64,000 nucleotides of DNA from Alphaproteobacteria bacterium (GTDB taxonomy: Bacteria; Pseudomonadota; Alphaproteobacteria; Rickettsiales; JADKJE01): contig JADKJE010000001.1 of assembly GCA_016722515.1 (NCBI GenBank), forward strand, positions 868,001 through 932,000, written 5' to 3'. The notes under the pieces were generated by a model. That model was not told where the DNA came from, ran no database searches, and worked only from the letters and a program-made list of their open reading frames with translations. The translations under genes and the position numbers were made by a program. Shown here one piece after another: positions 16,981 to 25,920 of the stretch; within the stretch, counting starts at the first letter, position 1, and every line of letters starts with the position of its first letter.

Positions 16981-18353
16981 GGGAGTGTTTAAATAACTGT
17001 GTCAGTTTCATCAATAGCTGTATATAACAGCGCAACAGGAGAAACTGATTATGAAGAAACAAACAAAAAGAAAAAGCCGTGTCCCCGAATTAACCCCATT
17101 GCAACAGGAGATCATCGCGTCGATCAGATCTGGTAAATCCCTGATGGGTGAAGGAGGTGTTTTGACCTCTGTGATCAAGGGAGCCCTGGAGGCGGTTTTA
17201 GAAGGGGAACTTTGAATCACATCTGAGTGTTGAAGGAGATAAAAGGGTTTATCATGCCGAACCTACTTTAGTGCCTTCCCACACAAACCGTAGGAACGGA
17301 AAGAGCACCAAGACGATGCGTAGCGAGCATGGGACATTTGAGCTTGTGACTCCCCGCGATCGTGAATCGAGCTTTGATCCCCAGCTTGTGAAGAAACGAC
17401 AGACGGTACTTACCGATGAATTGGATAGCAAGATCCTGGCGTTGTTTGGGCTTGGCATGAGCTATGCTGAAATCTCCGGTCACGTGAAGGATATGTATGC
17501 GTATGAGGCTTCTCCCGCTACGATAAGCGCAGTAACTGACAAGTTGATTCCACTGATTGCGGAATGGCGAAGTCGACCACTGGAAGCGCTTTACCCGATT
17601 GTCTTCCTTGATGCGATGTTTTTAAAACCCGTGAGGGTGGCGAAGTTAAAACGAAAGTCATCTATAATATCCTGGGCATAGATAAGGACGGGCATAAGGA
17701 GATTCTTGGCTTTTATGCTGCAGAAAGTGAAGGGGCAAACTTTTGGTTGGGAGTACTAAACGACTTGAGGCAGCGTGGCGTAAAAGACATACTTATAGCC
17801 TGCATCGATGGTCTGAAAGGTTTTCCTGAAGCCATAAATACACTATTTCCACACACTGAAATCCAACTCTGTATTGTGCATCAGATTCGTAATTCCCTAA
17901 AATATGTAGCCAGTCGTGATCAAAAGGAATTTATGGGTGATTTAAAGGATGTTTATAAGGCACCTTCCAAAGATGCTGCAGAGTATAACCTGTTGAAACT
18001 AGACGAAAAATGGGGACAAAATATCCCGCTGTCCTCAAATCATGGAATAATAATTGGCACCATTTGTCCGCGTATTTTAAGTATTCCGCTGAAATACGCA
18101 AGATGATTTATACCACCAATGCCATTGAGGGCTTTCATCGACAGGTCAGAAAATACACGAAAACCAAGGGTGCATTTACAAGTGAAAATGCACTGTTTAA
18201 ACAGCTATTCTGCGCCATAGAACGCATTAAAGAAAAATGGACTCATCCCATCCAAAATTGGGCATTGACCATTTCTCAGTTGCATATATACTTTGGAGAC
18301 CGTGTGGTCATAGACCTAAAAAACTAAGCCCTGACACAGTTGGGTGAACCTTC
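16981..18353 (+). mobile_element. IS256-family insertion sequence
   Basis: Begins GGGAGTGTTTAAATAACTGT and ends with the imperfect complement (reverse complement contains AACTGTGTCAG). It is flanked by a direct duplication TCTATCAAAC (16971-16980 and 18354-18363), close to the 8-9 bp usual for the family. It is inserted in the DUF2971 gene in the opposite orientation. Confidence 0.9.
17051..18327 (+). pseudogene. Mutator-type (IS256) transposase, multiply frameshifted
   Basis: Reads MKKQTKRKSRVPELTPLQ in the first frame, then changes frame near 17215, 17640 and 18010. The catalytic residues are all still seen across frames: IVFLDAMF (first D), ACIDGLKGF (second D) and TNAIEGFHRQVRK (E). Roughly 400 residues when joined, the normal family length. 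Transposition from this copy is not expected. Confidence 0.85.
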
Positions 18354-19446
18354 TCTATCAAACAGGACAATATAGGGCGTATTATTAGTTCTGAAATAAA
18401 CTTTTCTAGGTTGCAATTCAGAATATCCTTCATTTTGTTCTTTAACGACTTGATTACTCGCACATGCAACAATCCGAATTTCTCGTTCTTCATGAAAGCC
18501 AAAATGTTTGATACGCGATGCACCTTGTATAATTTTCATCATATATTCATTGATAAAACTATCTTCAGGTTCGATTTTATTTCTTCGAAAATTAAACATT
18601 TCTCCAATTCCATTCATTATTTCACTAAGCAATTCTTTTATAAAGCGCTCTGTCTCCTTATCTGATTTAATCTTATTAATATCACCATATAAGTAAAGAT
18701 ATCCGATGGAAGACATCGGTATCCTGTTAGGATAACTAACTCCACTCTTGCTAATTTCACTTTGCAACATTTCCTCAAGATCTTTAGCTTTAAACTCAAT
18801 AGCATACCCACCATCTTGCCCATAACCCCGCCATTGACTTAAACGACCATTTTGCAATTCGAAACGGGCTTCATCAGAATCATCATTTAAATGCTTTGCA
18901 GGACAAAAACACGTTATATAAGCAGGTGCGACGGGTTCGATTATTTCTTTAAAATGTTTCTTGATAAATTCATCTAGATGTTCATATACCTCTTGAGGGA
19001 TATTCTCATCTACACCCTTTAAATAAGGCCTAAGCGCTTTACCTAAAAGACTAAATTCTTCTAAATCATTTAAAAAACGAAAATGCGTTGCCCAAAGCGA
19101 TTTGGATGACAAAATTCCGTGGAGTCCCGCTTCACCTGTATAGTGAAATAAGGAATAATATTTATCACTCACTAGGGATTCCTGTGTATTTTCCAATTCT
19201 TTCTGACTACCCAGCATACTTATCCCTCTATCAAATACTCATATGATCAAAACCACGATTTCCTTCTGACCATTAATCCCTAGAATACAAACATTTTCAA
19301 GTGCTGTGGTTGCTCACCAACCTATAAACAATTTAATCCCTTCCCACCATCACCAAAAATTGCTACTCTGTCTTTGGGTTTCGAAAGCCCTACTCAGGCG
19401 GTTAGGCGCTTACTGACAATCACATGAAGCGATGAAGGCTAATCGA

Positions 19447-20346
19447 ATGAAAATATCAGGTCCTACCATTGAAGTTTTGGCAAACATCATTACAGGTGGA
19501 AGCAATAGAGAAAATTCAGGTTATCGCAGTGGGTCTGAGCTGGTAAATTTCTTTTATAGTTTTGGCTCTACTGATATTTATTCCTTCGGTTTTCCATCTC
19601 GCAAGGATTACGTCATTGATAAGTTGAAAGAATATAATGGCACGAATGCCATGGTAGATATCATCATAGAGGCACTTTATCCTGTACACTCTACCAAAGA
19701 GACTCCTAACAATGAAGCTGCCGCAACATTGAATAAACATCTTCAAAAGGACGGATACAAGCTCATTCCAAATAGAATTGATTGCTTCACAGATGAAATA
19801 GGCCGACAAACATATGGCGATTTTTTAGTATTTGATGTACAGCCCATCAGTGGCAAAACCGTAGAAATAGCCAATATCACAAAGATAGACCATCAGTTCA
19901 TTAATGACCAGATCAGGAAAGCTAATGAAAAACTGGCCAAAGGTGACTATGACGGAGCTATTACCAATGCCCGTTCATTGGTTGAGGCATTCCAGGAAGA
20001 AATAATCCGTAAAAGTTGCGCAGAAGTTCCGCAATATGATGGCGATCTTCAGAAACTGTACAAAGCAACCAAACAGACCCTGAACCTTGATCCCTCGCAG
20101 AAAGACTTGTCGGACACATTAAAACAGATACTGACAGGATTAAATAGTATTATTTCGGGCATCAGCGGGTTAAGCAATAAAATGGCAGACCGTCATTCCA
20201 GATCATATAAGCCATCTCATCACCATGCAAAACTGGCTGTGAACGTTGCATTTACATTCTGCGAGTTCTTACTAGATAGTTATGAATATCAACAAAATCA
20301 AAAAATAAGCAAAAGCAGTGGGCTTCTTAATACAGAAACACTCTGA
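19447..20346 (+). CDS. Abortive infection family protein (Abi_C domain)
   Basis: About 299 residues from the ATG at 19447 (MKISGPTIEVLANIITGG), which has a GAAGG sequence 8 bases upstream; an ATG at 19432 is the alternative. The C-terminal ~120 residues fit the Abi_C family, with NARSLVEAFQEEII, LQKLYKATKQTLNLDPSQK, the GISGLSNKMADRHS block, and HHAKLAVNVAFTFCEFLLDS. Members are phage-defence proteins of the AbiC type that block phage growth by an unknown route. It sits in the terminal cassette of the island, next to the broken DUF2971 gene. Confidence 0.85.
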   Translation: MKISGPTIEVLANIITGGSNRENSGYRSGSELVNFFYSFGSTDIYSFGFPSRKDYVIDKLKEYNGTNAMVDIIIEALYPVHSTKETPNNEAAATLNKHLQKDGYKLIPNRIDCFTDEIGRQTYGDFLVFDVQPISGKTVEIANITKIDHQFINDQIRKANEKLAKGDYDGAITNARSLVEAFQEEIIRKSCAEVPQYDGDLQKLYKATKQTLNLDPSQKDLSDTLKQILTGLNSIISGISGLSNKMADRHSRSYKPSHHHAKLAVNVAFTFCEFLLDSYEYQQNQKISKSSGLLNTETL

Positions 20347-20492
20347 AATATTTTAGGACTCAAGGATGAAACAAGTGGTAGATATCATAAATCATACCTT
20401 CCTCATTGTCATGTGAAGGTTCACATCCGACAGAGTGCTAGGCCTAGTCGTGGAATGGGTAGAGTTACAGCAAAAAGAATTATTAGATAAAT

Positions 20493-20900
20493 GATGATTT
20501 ACGAAAGCAGGAATATGCCATTAAACTTAAAATGAATAGGTTGCTGGATATCTACCTGGATAAGGCTATCTCTGAAGATGTGTATATCGGTAAGAATGCG
20601 TCCCTGGAACAACAATTGAAAACTATCCGTATCGACAGGCAGTTACATGAAGAAGCGGATGGAAGCTTTAAAAAGACCCTGATAACGGCCTTTAGACTAG
20701 CCAATAGAGCCAGTGAACTTTTCGAAAGTTCGAAAATGGCAGAAAAGAGGGAATTGATTAATTTCGTATTTTCGAACCTTGCTTTAAGGGGCAAGAACCT
20801 AGAATATTCCTTACGTAAACCCTTTGACATGATGGTCAATTTTGGGAATCGTGAAGAGTGGCTCCCCGGGCCGGACTCGAACCAGCGACCAATTGGTTAA
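20493..20900 (+). pseudogene. Serine recombinase 3' tail running into tRNA-Asn
   Basis: Nearly identical to 15093-15460 of the other recombinase fragment, but it starts only at DLRKQE, so the rest of the gene is gone. The frame continues over the antisense of the tRNA-Asn 3' end (EEWLPGPDSNQRPIG, then stop). That tail is typical for integrases that use a tRNA 3' end as target. It marks the junction between island and chromosome. Confidence 0.88.
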
Positions 20901-20933
20901 CAGCCAACTGCTCTACCACTGAGCTACCGAGGA
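20859..20933 (-). tRNA. tRNA-Asn(GTT)
   Basis: 75 nt cloverleaf with acceptor TCCTCGG/CCGGGGA, anticodon loop CTGTTAA (anticodon GTT), T loop TTCGAGT and an encoded CCA end. The 3' end (GGGGAGCCA) is the integration target of the island to its left. Confidence 0.96.
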
Positions 20934-20944
20934 ACACCAAAAAA

Positions 20945-21021
20945 TGGCGGGAGTGACGGGGCTCGAACCCGCGACCTCAGGCGTGACAGGCCTGCGCTCT
21001 AACCAACTGAGCTACACCCCC
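20945..21021 (-). tRNA. tRNA-Asp(GTC)
   Basis: 77 nt. Acceptor GGGGGTG/CACTCCC (one G-U pair), anticodon loop CTGTCAC (anticodon GTC), T loop TTCGAGC, CCA encoded. It is 11 bases from tRNA-Asn and probably shares its transcript. Confidence 0.96.
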
Positions 21022-21187
21022 GAAGGGTAACAATCAACTTCAAACAACTTCAAGCATCTTAACTTGCCCCTCTTATGCTACTAAAATAGCGTGGGAAGAA
21101 CAAGCAAAAAGCTTGAGAAAAACGCGTCTACGCTATTGCGTAGCTTCAGGAGACACCCTATGGTCCAATGACTTTCAGGTGGCTACG

Positions 21188-21217
21188 CCATCCGAAGCTC
21201 GTAAGAGCGAAGGATGG
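21188..21217. repeat. Hairpin overlapping the tRNA-Val 3' end
   Basis: CCATCC-GAA-GCTC-GTAA-GAGC-GAA-GGATGG forms an almost perfect 13-position stem with a GTAA loop. Its right arm includes the bases encoding the CCA of tRNA-Val. It could terminate or assist 3' processing of the tRNA transcript, or be a palindromic repeat element that abuts the tRNA. Confidence 0.55.
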
Positions 21218-21290
21218 TGGGCGATGACAGGCTCGAACTGCCGACCCCCTCGGTGTAAACGAGATGCTCTACCAACTGAGCTAATCGCCC
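21215..21290 (-). tRNA. tRNA-Val(TAC)
   Basis: 76 nt. Acceptor GGGCGAT paired to ATCGCCC, anticodon stem TCTCG/CGAGG with loop TTTACAC (anticodon TAC), T loop TTCGAGC, CCA encoded. The open frame 21113-21325 on the other strand is only tRNA antisense. Confidence 0.95.
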
Positions 21291-21380
21291 TGAAGCTAAG
21301 GACTATACCTAAAACAACACTGTAGCGCAAGCACAAACCTAACATGAGTATGATTTTTTTTTACATGCATCGGCCACAAA

Positions 21381-21410
21381 AAAAACCGCCTCTAGAGGCG
21401 GTTTTTTTTG
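21381..21410 (-). terminator. Rho-independent terminator of hup
   Basis: ACCGCCTC/GAGGCGGT stem with A runs on one side and T runs on the other, so it can work in both directions. It lies 22 bases past the hup stop and separates hup from the tRNA cluster. Confidence 0.88.
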
Positions 21411-21431
21411 GTAAACGCTAACCAACCTGGA

Positions 21432-21704
21432 TTAGTTAACGGCTTCTTTTAAGCCTTTACCAGCAACAAATTTTGGTACTTTACGAGCAGCCACTTTCAT
21501 CGGCTTGCCTGTCTGTGGATTGCGAAGTGTCTGTGCTTTACGCTGCGCCACTTTAAATGAACCAAAGCCCACGAAATTGCATGTTCCGCCACTTTGAAGC
21601 TCTTCACGTATCGCTTCAAAAAAAGCTTCAACTGCTTTTGCAGCAGATGCTTTGGTGATTTCAGCTGTTTCCGCAACCCTGCTTACTAGTTGTTGTTTAT
21701 TCAT
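21432..21704 (-). CDS. hupB: DNA-binding protein HU
   Basis: 90 residues, the standard HU length. It shows the N-terminal helical dimer part (MNKQQLVSRVAETAEITKAS), the GFGSFKV turn and the DNA-binding arm RNPQTGKPMKVAARKVPKF. HU bends DNA non-specifically and helps compact the nucleoid. It lies downstream of lon, the usual alphaproteobacterial order. A 235-base gap separates the two genes, so hup probably has its own promoter, though lon readthrough is possible. Confidence 0.95.
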   Translation of the reverse strand: MNKQQLVSRVAETAEITKASAAKAVEAFFEAIREELQSGGTCNFVGFGSFKVAQRKAQTLRNPQTGKPMKVAARKVPKFVAGKGLKEAVN

Positions 21705-21939
21705 AACATACCCTTAAATGAAAGTTAAACGACAATACGATTAAAGCTTATGAGACGCTATTCAACAAATCAATAGCAAAATCACATTTATTGAAAAATT
21801 TCCGTCACATATTTTCTATGCAACTAAGGGTTATTTTTGCATTACATTCAACGTCCGCTCAGAAACTGCGAACGTTAGTCTTTATAGTACGATAATGCTC
21901 ATCTCACACGTTACATTAGCAGGATGTGAAACCAGCTGC

Positions 21940-24411
21940 TTAATGCAACGCATCTCTTTCTTGATGGTTACGGCGTCCTTTGATTTTAGAAGATTTTTCT
22001 CGTATCCCTGTTGATGTAGTTTCCCATATCACAGGTTTGGGCATACGCTCTAGGGCAATGGCCAGCACTTCATCAATGGTTGAGACCGGTATAATCTCAA
22101 CTTCACCTTTGATGTTATCTTGAATCTCTTCTAGATCTTTCATATTCTTTTTAGGAATAATAACCGTCTTAATACCACCGCGAATCGCCCCCAATAGTTT
22201 TTCTTTCAAACCACCAATGGGCAAAACACGTCCACGCAGCGTAATTTCGCCGGTCATCGCCACCGAACTATGAATAGGAATATTGGTCATTGCCGACACA
22301 ATCGACGTTACCATTCCTACACCCGCAGAAGGACCGTCTTTTGGGACAGCCCCTTCCGGTACGTGCACATGGATATCATGTTTCTGGTACATTTCTGGCG
22401 TAATACCAAGCTGTGCACCATGCGAGCGTACATAGCTAGCTGCTGCTTGAATAGATTCCTGCATCACATCACCTAACTTACCCGTGATTTTAATATGCCC
22501 CTTCCCTGGCAGACATACCGCCTCCAGAGTCAATAAATCACCACCGACTTCGGTATACGCAAGCCCATTAGTAACACCCACGAAATTTTCTTTCTCTGCT
22601 TCGCCAAATGAGAATTTCTTAACCCCGGCAAATTTAGATAGATTTTTCTGGGTAATGGCAACTGATTTTGCCTTTTTAGAAATAATCTGTTTCAATGATT
22701 TTCGTGCCATTTTTGCTAATTCGCGTTCGAGGCTCCTTACACCTGCTTCTCGAGTGTAATCCTGAATCAACGTACGCACCGCTTCATCCGAGATTTTCCA
22801 CTCATTCTTTTTGATACCGTGCTCTTTAATAATACGCGGCAACAAATGACGTTTGGCAATTTCCATTTTTTCGTTTTCGGCATAACCAGCGATACGAATA
22901 ATTTCCATACGGTCTGCAAGTGGTCGCGGCATATCCAGTGAATTGGCAGTAGCCACAAACATCACATGCGATAAATCATATTCCACTTCAAGATAATGAT
23001 CCTGGAAAAAAGCATTTTGCTCGGGGTCCAATACTTCAAGCAGTGCCGCTGCCGGGTCTCCACGGTAATCAGACGACATTTTATCAATCTCATCCAATAA
23101 AATCAGTGGGTTAGACGTTTTAGCTTTTTTCATCGCTTGAATAATCCGACCAGGCATTGAACCAATATAGGTACGGCGGTGCCCACGAATCTCCGCTTCA
23201 TCGCGCACACCCCCGAGGGACATTCTGACATACGTCCTCCCTGTGGCTTCAGCAATCGCACGAACAATCGATGTTTTACCCACACCAGGAGGGCCAACCA
23301 GACACAAAATAGGGCCGCGCAATTGTTGCGTACGCAATTGTACTGCAAGATATTCAAGAATGCGGTCGTTAATCTTTTCTAACCCGTAATGGTCGCGGTT
23401 TAAAATGGTTTCTGCCGTTTCCAAGTCTGAGTGGGTTTTAGAAAATTCATTCCAAGGAAGCATCAATAACCAATCAAGGTAATTGCGGATAACGGTTGCT
23501 TCCGGCGCCATCGGATTCATTGATTTTAATTTTTTTAACTCGCCTTTGGCTTTTTCTGCTGCTTCTTTCGATAGTTTCGTTTTTTCAATACGTTCAGAAA
23601 GTGTCGCCACTTCATTGCCTAAATCATCCCCGTCATTTAATTCTTTATTCAGCGCTTTGATTTGTTCATTGAGGAAATATTTGCGCTTTTCCTCTTTCAT
23701 CTGCTCATCCACGCGCTTGCGAACCTTATGCTCTGTTTGCAGCACGCCAATTTCAGCCCCCAAATGATGATAAAGTTTTTCCAGACGGCGCAGGATAGAC
23801 ACCATTTCCAGCATTTCCTGACGTTCGGCGACTTTCAAATTTAAATGAGAGGCAACTGTATCACAAAATGTATCTGGTGCTTGAATGTGTGAAAGACTCG
23901 CATAAATTTCAGGTGTAATTTTTTTATTGAGCTTCATGTATTCTTCAAAGCGCGATAATACAGCACGCATCAATGCTTCAACTTCGTATTTATCGCTTTC
24001 TTTGATATCCGTTACGATAGGTTCAACCGCAGCTACAAAATACGAACCGCGATCCACCATTTTTAACACACGCGCACGCTCTAACCCCTCCACCAATACT
24101 TTTACCGTACCATCAGGTAATTTGAGATATTGCAATACCGAAGCAATGGTTCCAAATGCGTATAGATCAGTCGCAATAGGATCATCCTTTTCTGGATCAC
24201 GTTGCGTCAACAAGAGAATCTTTTGTTCACCAACCAGATGTTCTTGCAGAGCTTTAGAACCTTTTTTAGGAACATCCCCTGATTTTTGTTCTTCAACCAC
24301 CACTTCCAATGCTTTTATGGACTTATTTCTGCCCACAAACAAAGGAACAACAATTCCTGGCAGCACCACAATATCCCTTAGTGCCAAAACCGGGTAAACA
24401 AATCCAGCCAT
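21940..24411 (-). CDS. lon: ATP-dependent protease Lon
   Basis: 823 residues: an N-terminal substrate-binding domain (YPVLALRDIVVLPGIVVPLFVGR), coiled coil, AAA+ ATPase (P-loop GPPGVGKTS, Walker B LILLDEIDK) and a C-terminal Ser/Lys protease. The serine is in PKDGPSAGVGM and the lysine in IGGLKEKLLGAIRGG. It degrades misfolded and regulatory proteins in the cytoplasm. The start is preceded by AGGAGG. The C-terminal tail (KIKGRRNHQERDALH) is basic. It follows clpX after ~190 bases that contain a strong hairpin, so expression may be partly uncoupled. Confidence 0.97.
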   Translation of the reverse strand: MAGFVYPVLALRDIVVLPGIVVPLFVGRNKSIKALEVVVEEQKSGDVPKKGSKALQEHLVGEQKILLLTQRDPEKDDPIATDLYAFGTIASVLQYLKLPDGTVKVLVEGLERARVLKMVDRGSYFVAAVEPIVTDIKESDKYEVEALMRAVLSRFEEYMKLNKKITPEIYASLSHIQAPDTFCDTVASHLNLKVAERQEMLEMVSILRRLEKLYHHLGAEIGVLQTEHKVRKRVDEQMKEEKRKYFLNEQIKALNKELNDGDDLGNEVATLSERIEKTKLSKEAAEKAKGELKKLKSMNPMAPEATVIRNYLDWLLMLPWNEFSKTHSDLETAETILNRDHYGLEKINDRILEYLAVQLRTQQLRGPILCLVGPPGVGKTSIVRAIAEATGRTYVRMSLGGVRDEAEIRGHRRTYIGSMPGRIIQAMKKAKTSNPLILLDEIDKMSSDYRGDPAAALLEVLDPEQNAFFQDHYLEVEYDLSHVMFVATANSLDMPRPLADRMEIIRIAGYAENEKMEIAKRHLLPRIIKEHGIKKNEWKISDEAVRTLIQDYTREAGVRSLERELAKMARKSLKQIISKKAKSVAITQKNLSKFAGVKKFSFGEAEKENFVGVTNGLAYTEVGGDLLTLEAVCLPGKGHIKITGKLGDVMQESIQAAASYVRSHGAQLGITPEMYQKHDIHVHVPEGAVPKDGPSAGVGMVTSIVSAMTNIPIHSSVAMTGEITLRGRVLPIGGLKEKLLGAIRGGIKTVIIPKKNMKDLEEIQDNIKGEVEIIPVSTIDEVLAIALERMPKPVIWETTSTGIREKSSKIKGRRNHQERDALH

Positions 24412-24558
24412 ACCGTAAGCCTCCTATAAGTACAGATGAGTATATCATAGATATGGGGTATTTATCAAAAATGTAAAGAGGGATAAGGGGTATTATTTTA
24501 GATGGCTAAAAGGCACACTGCCATTCCCTTTTTTTTGCACGATTCATCCCCAATCTCT

Positions 24559-24586
24559 TCCTCCTCCTCCCAAAGGAGGAGGAGGA
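24559..24586 (-). terminator. 12-bp perfect hairpin between clpX and lon
   Basis: TCCTCCTCCTCC - CAAA - GGAGGAGGAGGA, 12 bases after the clpX stop. It has no U run directly next to it, so it may be an attenuator, an RNA-stability element or a weak terminator. The right arm also mimics a tandem anti-Shine-Dalgarno target. Confidence 0.6.
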
Positions 24587-24598
24587 GAAAATAAATAA

Positions 24599-25876
24599 CT
24601 ATTTTTCGCCGCTGGAAACTTTAGGCGGTTTATGCGTACGTGATGAAGCAGGAACCAGAATTGGTTTGGTTTCGCCCTCGACCACCTTGTCATCAATCAC
24701 GACTTCGGCAATATCTTCACGGTCTGGTAGTTCAAACATCACATCTAACAAAATGCTTTCAAGGATTGACCTCAATCCACGTGCACCAGTTTTACGCTTA
24801 ATGGCTTTAGAGGCAACCGAAGCCAAGGCTTCCTTGGTCACCGACAATTGCACACCTTCCATTTCAAACAGCTTTTGATATTGTTTGATCAGCGCATTTT
24901 TAGGCTTGGTTAAGATTTCAATCAATGAAACTTCGTCCAAATCCTCAATGGTTGCAATCACTGGTAAACGCCCCACAAACTCAGGGATGAGTCCGAATTT
25001 CACCAGATCTTCCGGTTCTACCTTACGCAACAGATCCCCCACTTTCACTTCCTGCGGAGTACGAACATCTGCACCAAAGCCGATGGATGTGCCCTTGCCG
25101 CGTTGCTCAATCACTTTTTCAAGACCAGCAAACGCACCCCCGCAAATAAAGAGGATATTGGTAGTGTCCACCTGCAAAAATTCCTGCTGTGGATGCTTAC
25201 GACCACCTTGCGGCGGAACTGCAGCAACCGTACCTTCCATAATTTTGAGTAATGCCTGCTGAACACCTTCTCCCGATACATCACGCGTAATTGATGGGCT
25301 GTCCGACTTGCGCGAAATTTTATCAATTTCATCAATATAAACAATACCACGTTGTGCGCGTTCAACATTATAGTCAGCAGCCTGCAGAAGCCTTAGGATA
25401 ATATTTTCAACGTCTTCACCAACATAGCCAGCTTCCGTCAGCGTAGTCGCATCCGCCATCGTAAAAGGAACATCCAGGATACGTGCCAACGTTTGTGCAA
25501 GCAAGGTTTTACCGCACCCCGTAGGACCAATAAGCAAAATGTTGGATTTATCCAATTCAACATCCGAAGACTGTTCCATATGCGAAATGCGTTTGTAGTG
25601 GTTATGCACCGCCACCGATAATACCCGCTTGGCATATTCCTGTCCAATAACATAATCATTGAGGATTTTCTGGATGGTACTTGGATTAGGATACTCCTCA
25701 CCTTCTTTGGCTACAAGCGCCTTCCCTTCTTCCCTAATAATATCCAAACACAGCTCTACGCATTCATCACAAATGAAAACGGTAGGACCTGCGATTAGTT
25801 TTTTAACCTCATGTTGGCTCTTTCCACAGAAAGAACAATAGAGGGTATTTTTAGATTCACGTTCATCCGTTGGCAT
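24599..25876 (-). CDS. clpX: ClpX, ATPase subunit of ClpXP
   Basis: 425 residues. The N-terminal zinc-binding domain has C14, C17, C36 and C39 (YCSFCGKS ... FICDECV). The AAA+ domain has P-loop LIGPTGCGKT and Walker B IVYIDEIDK, followed by the RKSDSPSITRDVSGEGVQQ region. The KGTSIGFGADV loop that contacts ClpP is present. It unfolds tagged proteins and feeds them to ClpP. The gene follows clpP by 44 bases, so the two are probably co-transcribed. Confidence 0.97.
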   Translation of the reverse strand: MPTDERESKNTLYCSFCGKSQHEVKKLIAGPTVFICDECVELCLDIIREEGKALVAKEGEEYPNPSTIQKILNDYVIGQEYAKRVLSVAVHNHYKRISHMEQSSDVELDKSNILLIGPTGCGKTLLAQTLARILDVPFTMADATTLTEAGYVGEDVENIILRLLQAADYNVERAQRGIVYIDEIDKISRKSDSPSITRDVSGEGVQQALLKIMEGTVAAVPPQGGRKHPQQEFLQVDTTNILFICGGAFAGLEKVIEQRGKGTSIGFGADVRTPQEVKVGDLLRKVEPEDLVKFGLIPEFVGRLPVIATIEDLDEVSLIEILTKPKNALIKQYQKLFEMEGVQLSVTKEALASVASKAIKRKTGARGLRSILESILLDVMFELPDREDIAEVVIDDKVVEGETKPILVPASSRTHKPPKVSSGEK

Positions 25877-25920
25877 AATAAACCTTATTTATCAGAGATA
25901 TTTCATTCGTTTTGGATTAG

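Larger units (their letters stand above)
16812..19217 (-). pseudogene. DUF2971 gene split by an IS256-family element
   Basis: The 5' part (19217 down to 18354) has the DUF2971 start (SLFHYTGEAGLHGILSSKSLWATHFRFLNDLEEF) and core, and reaches TPYIVLFDR. Removing 16981-18353 plus one target copy joins this in frame to 16970-16812. That segment encodes FPELFMKSINGIVVGP ... EVRCSDIPY and a stop, the normal DUF2971 ending. The restored protein is about 340 residues. DUF2971 proteins are accessory, some in defence-like loci, with unknown chemistry. The interrupted product ends in ~10 IS-encoded residues and lacks the conserved C-terminus. Confidence 0.88.

Noticed and set aside
21113..21325. Open frame antisense to tRNA-Val
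   Set aside because: Overlaps a clear tRNA gene and its hairpin; typical false ORF.
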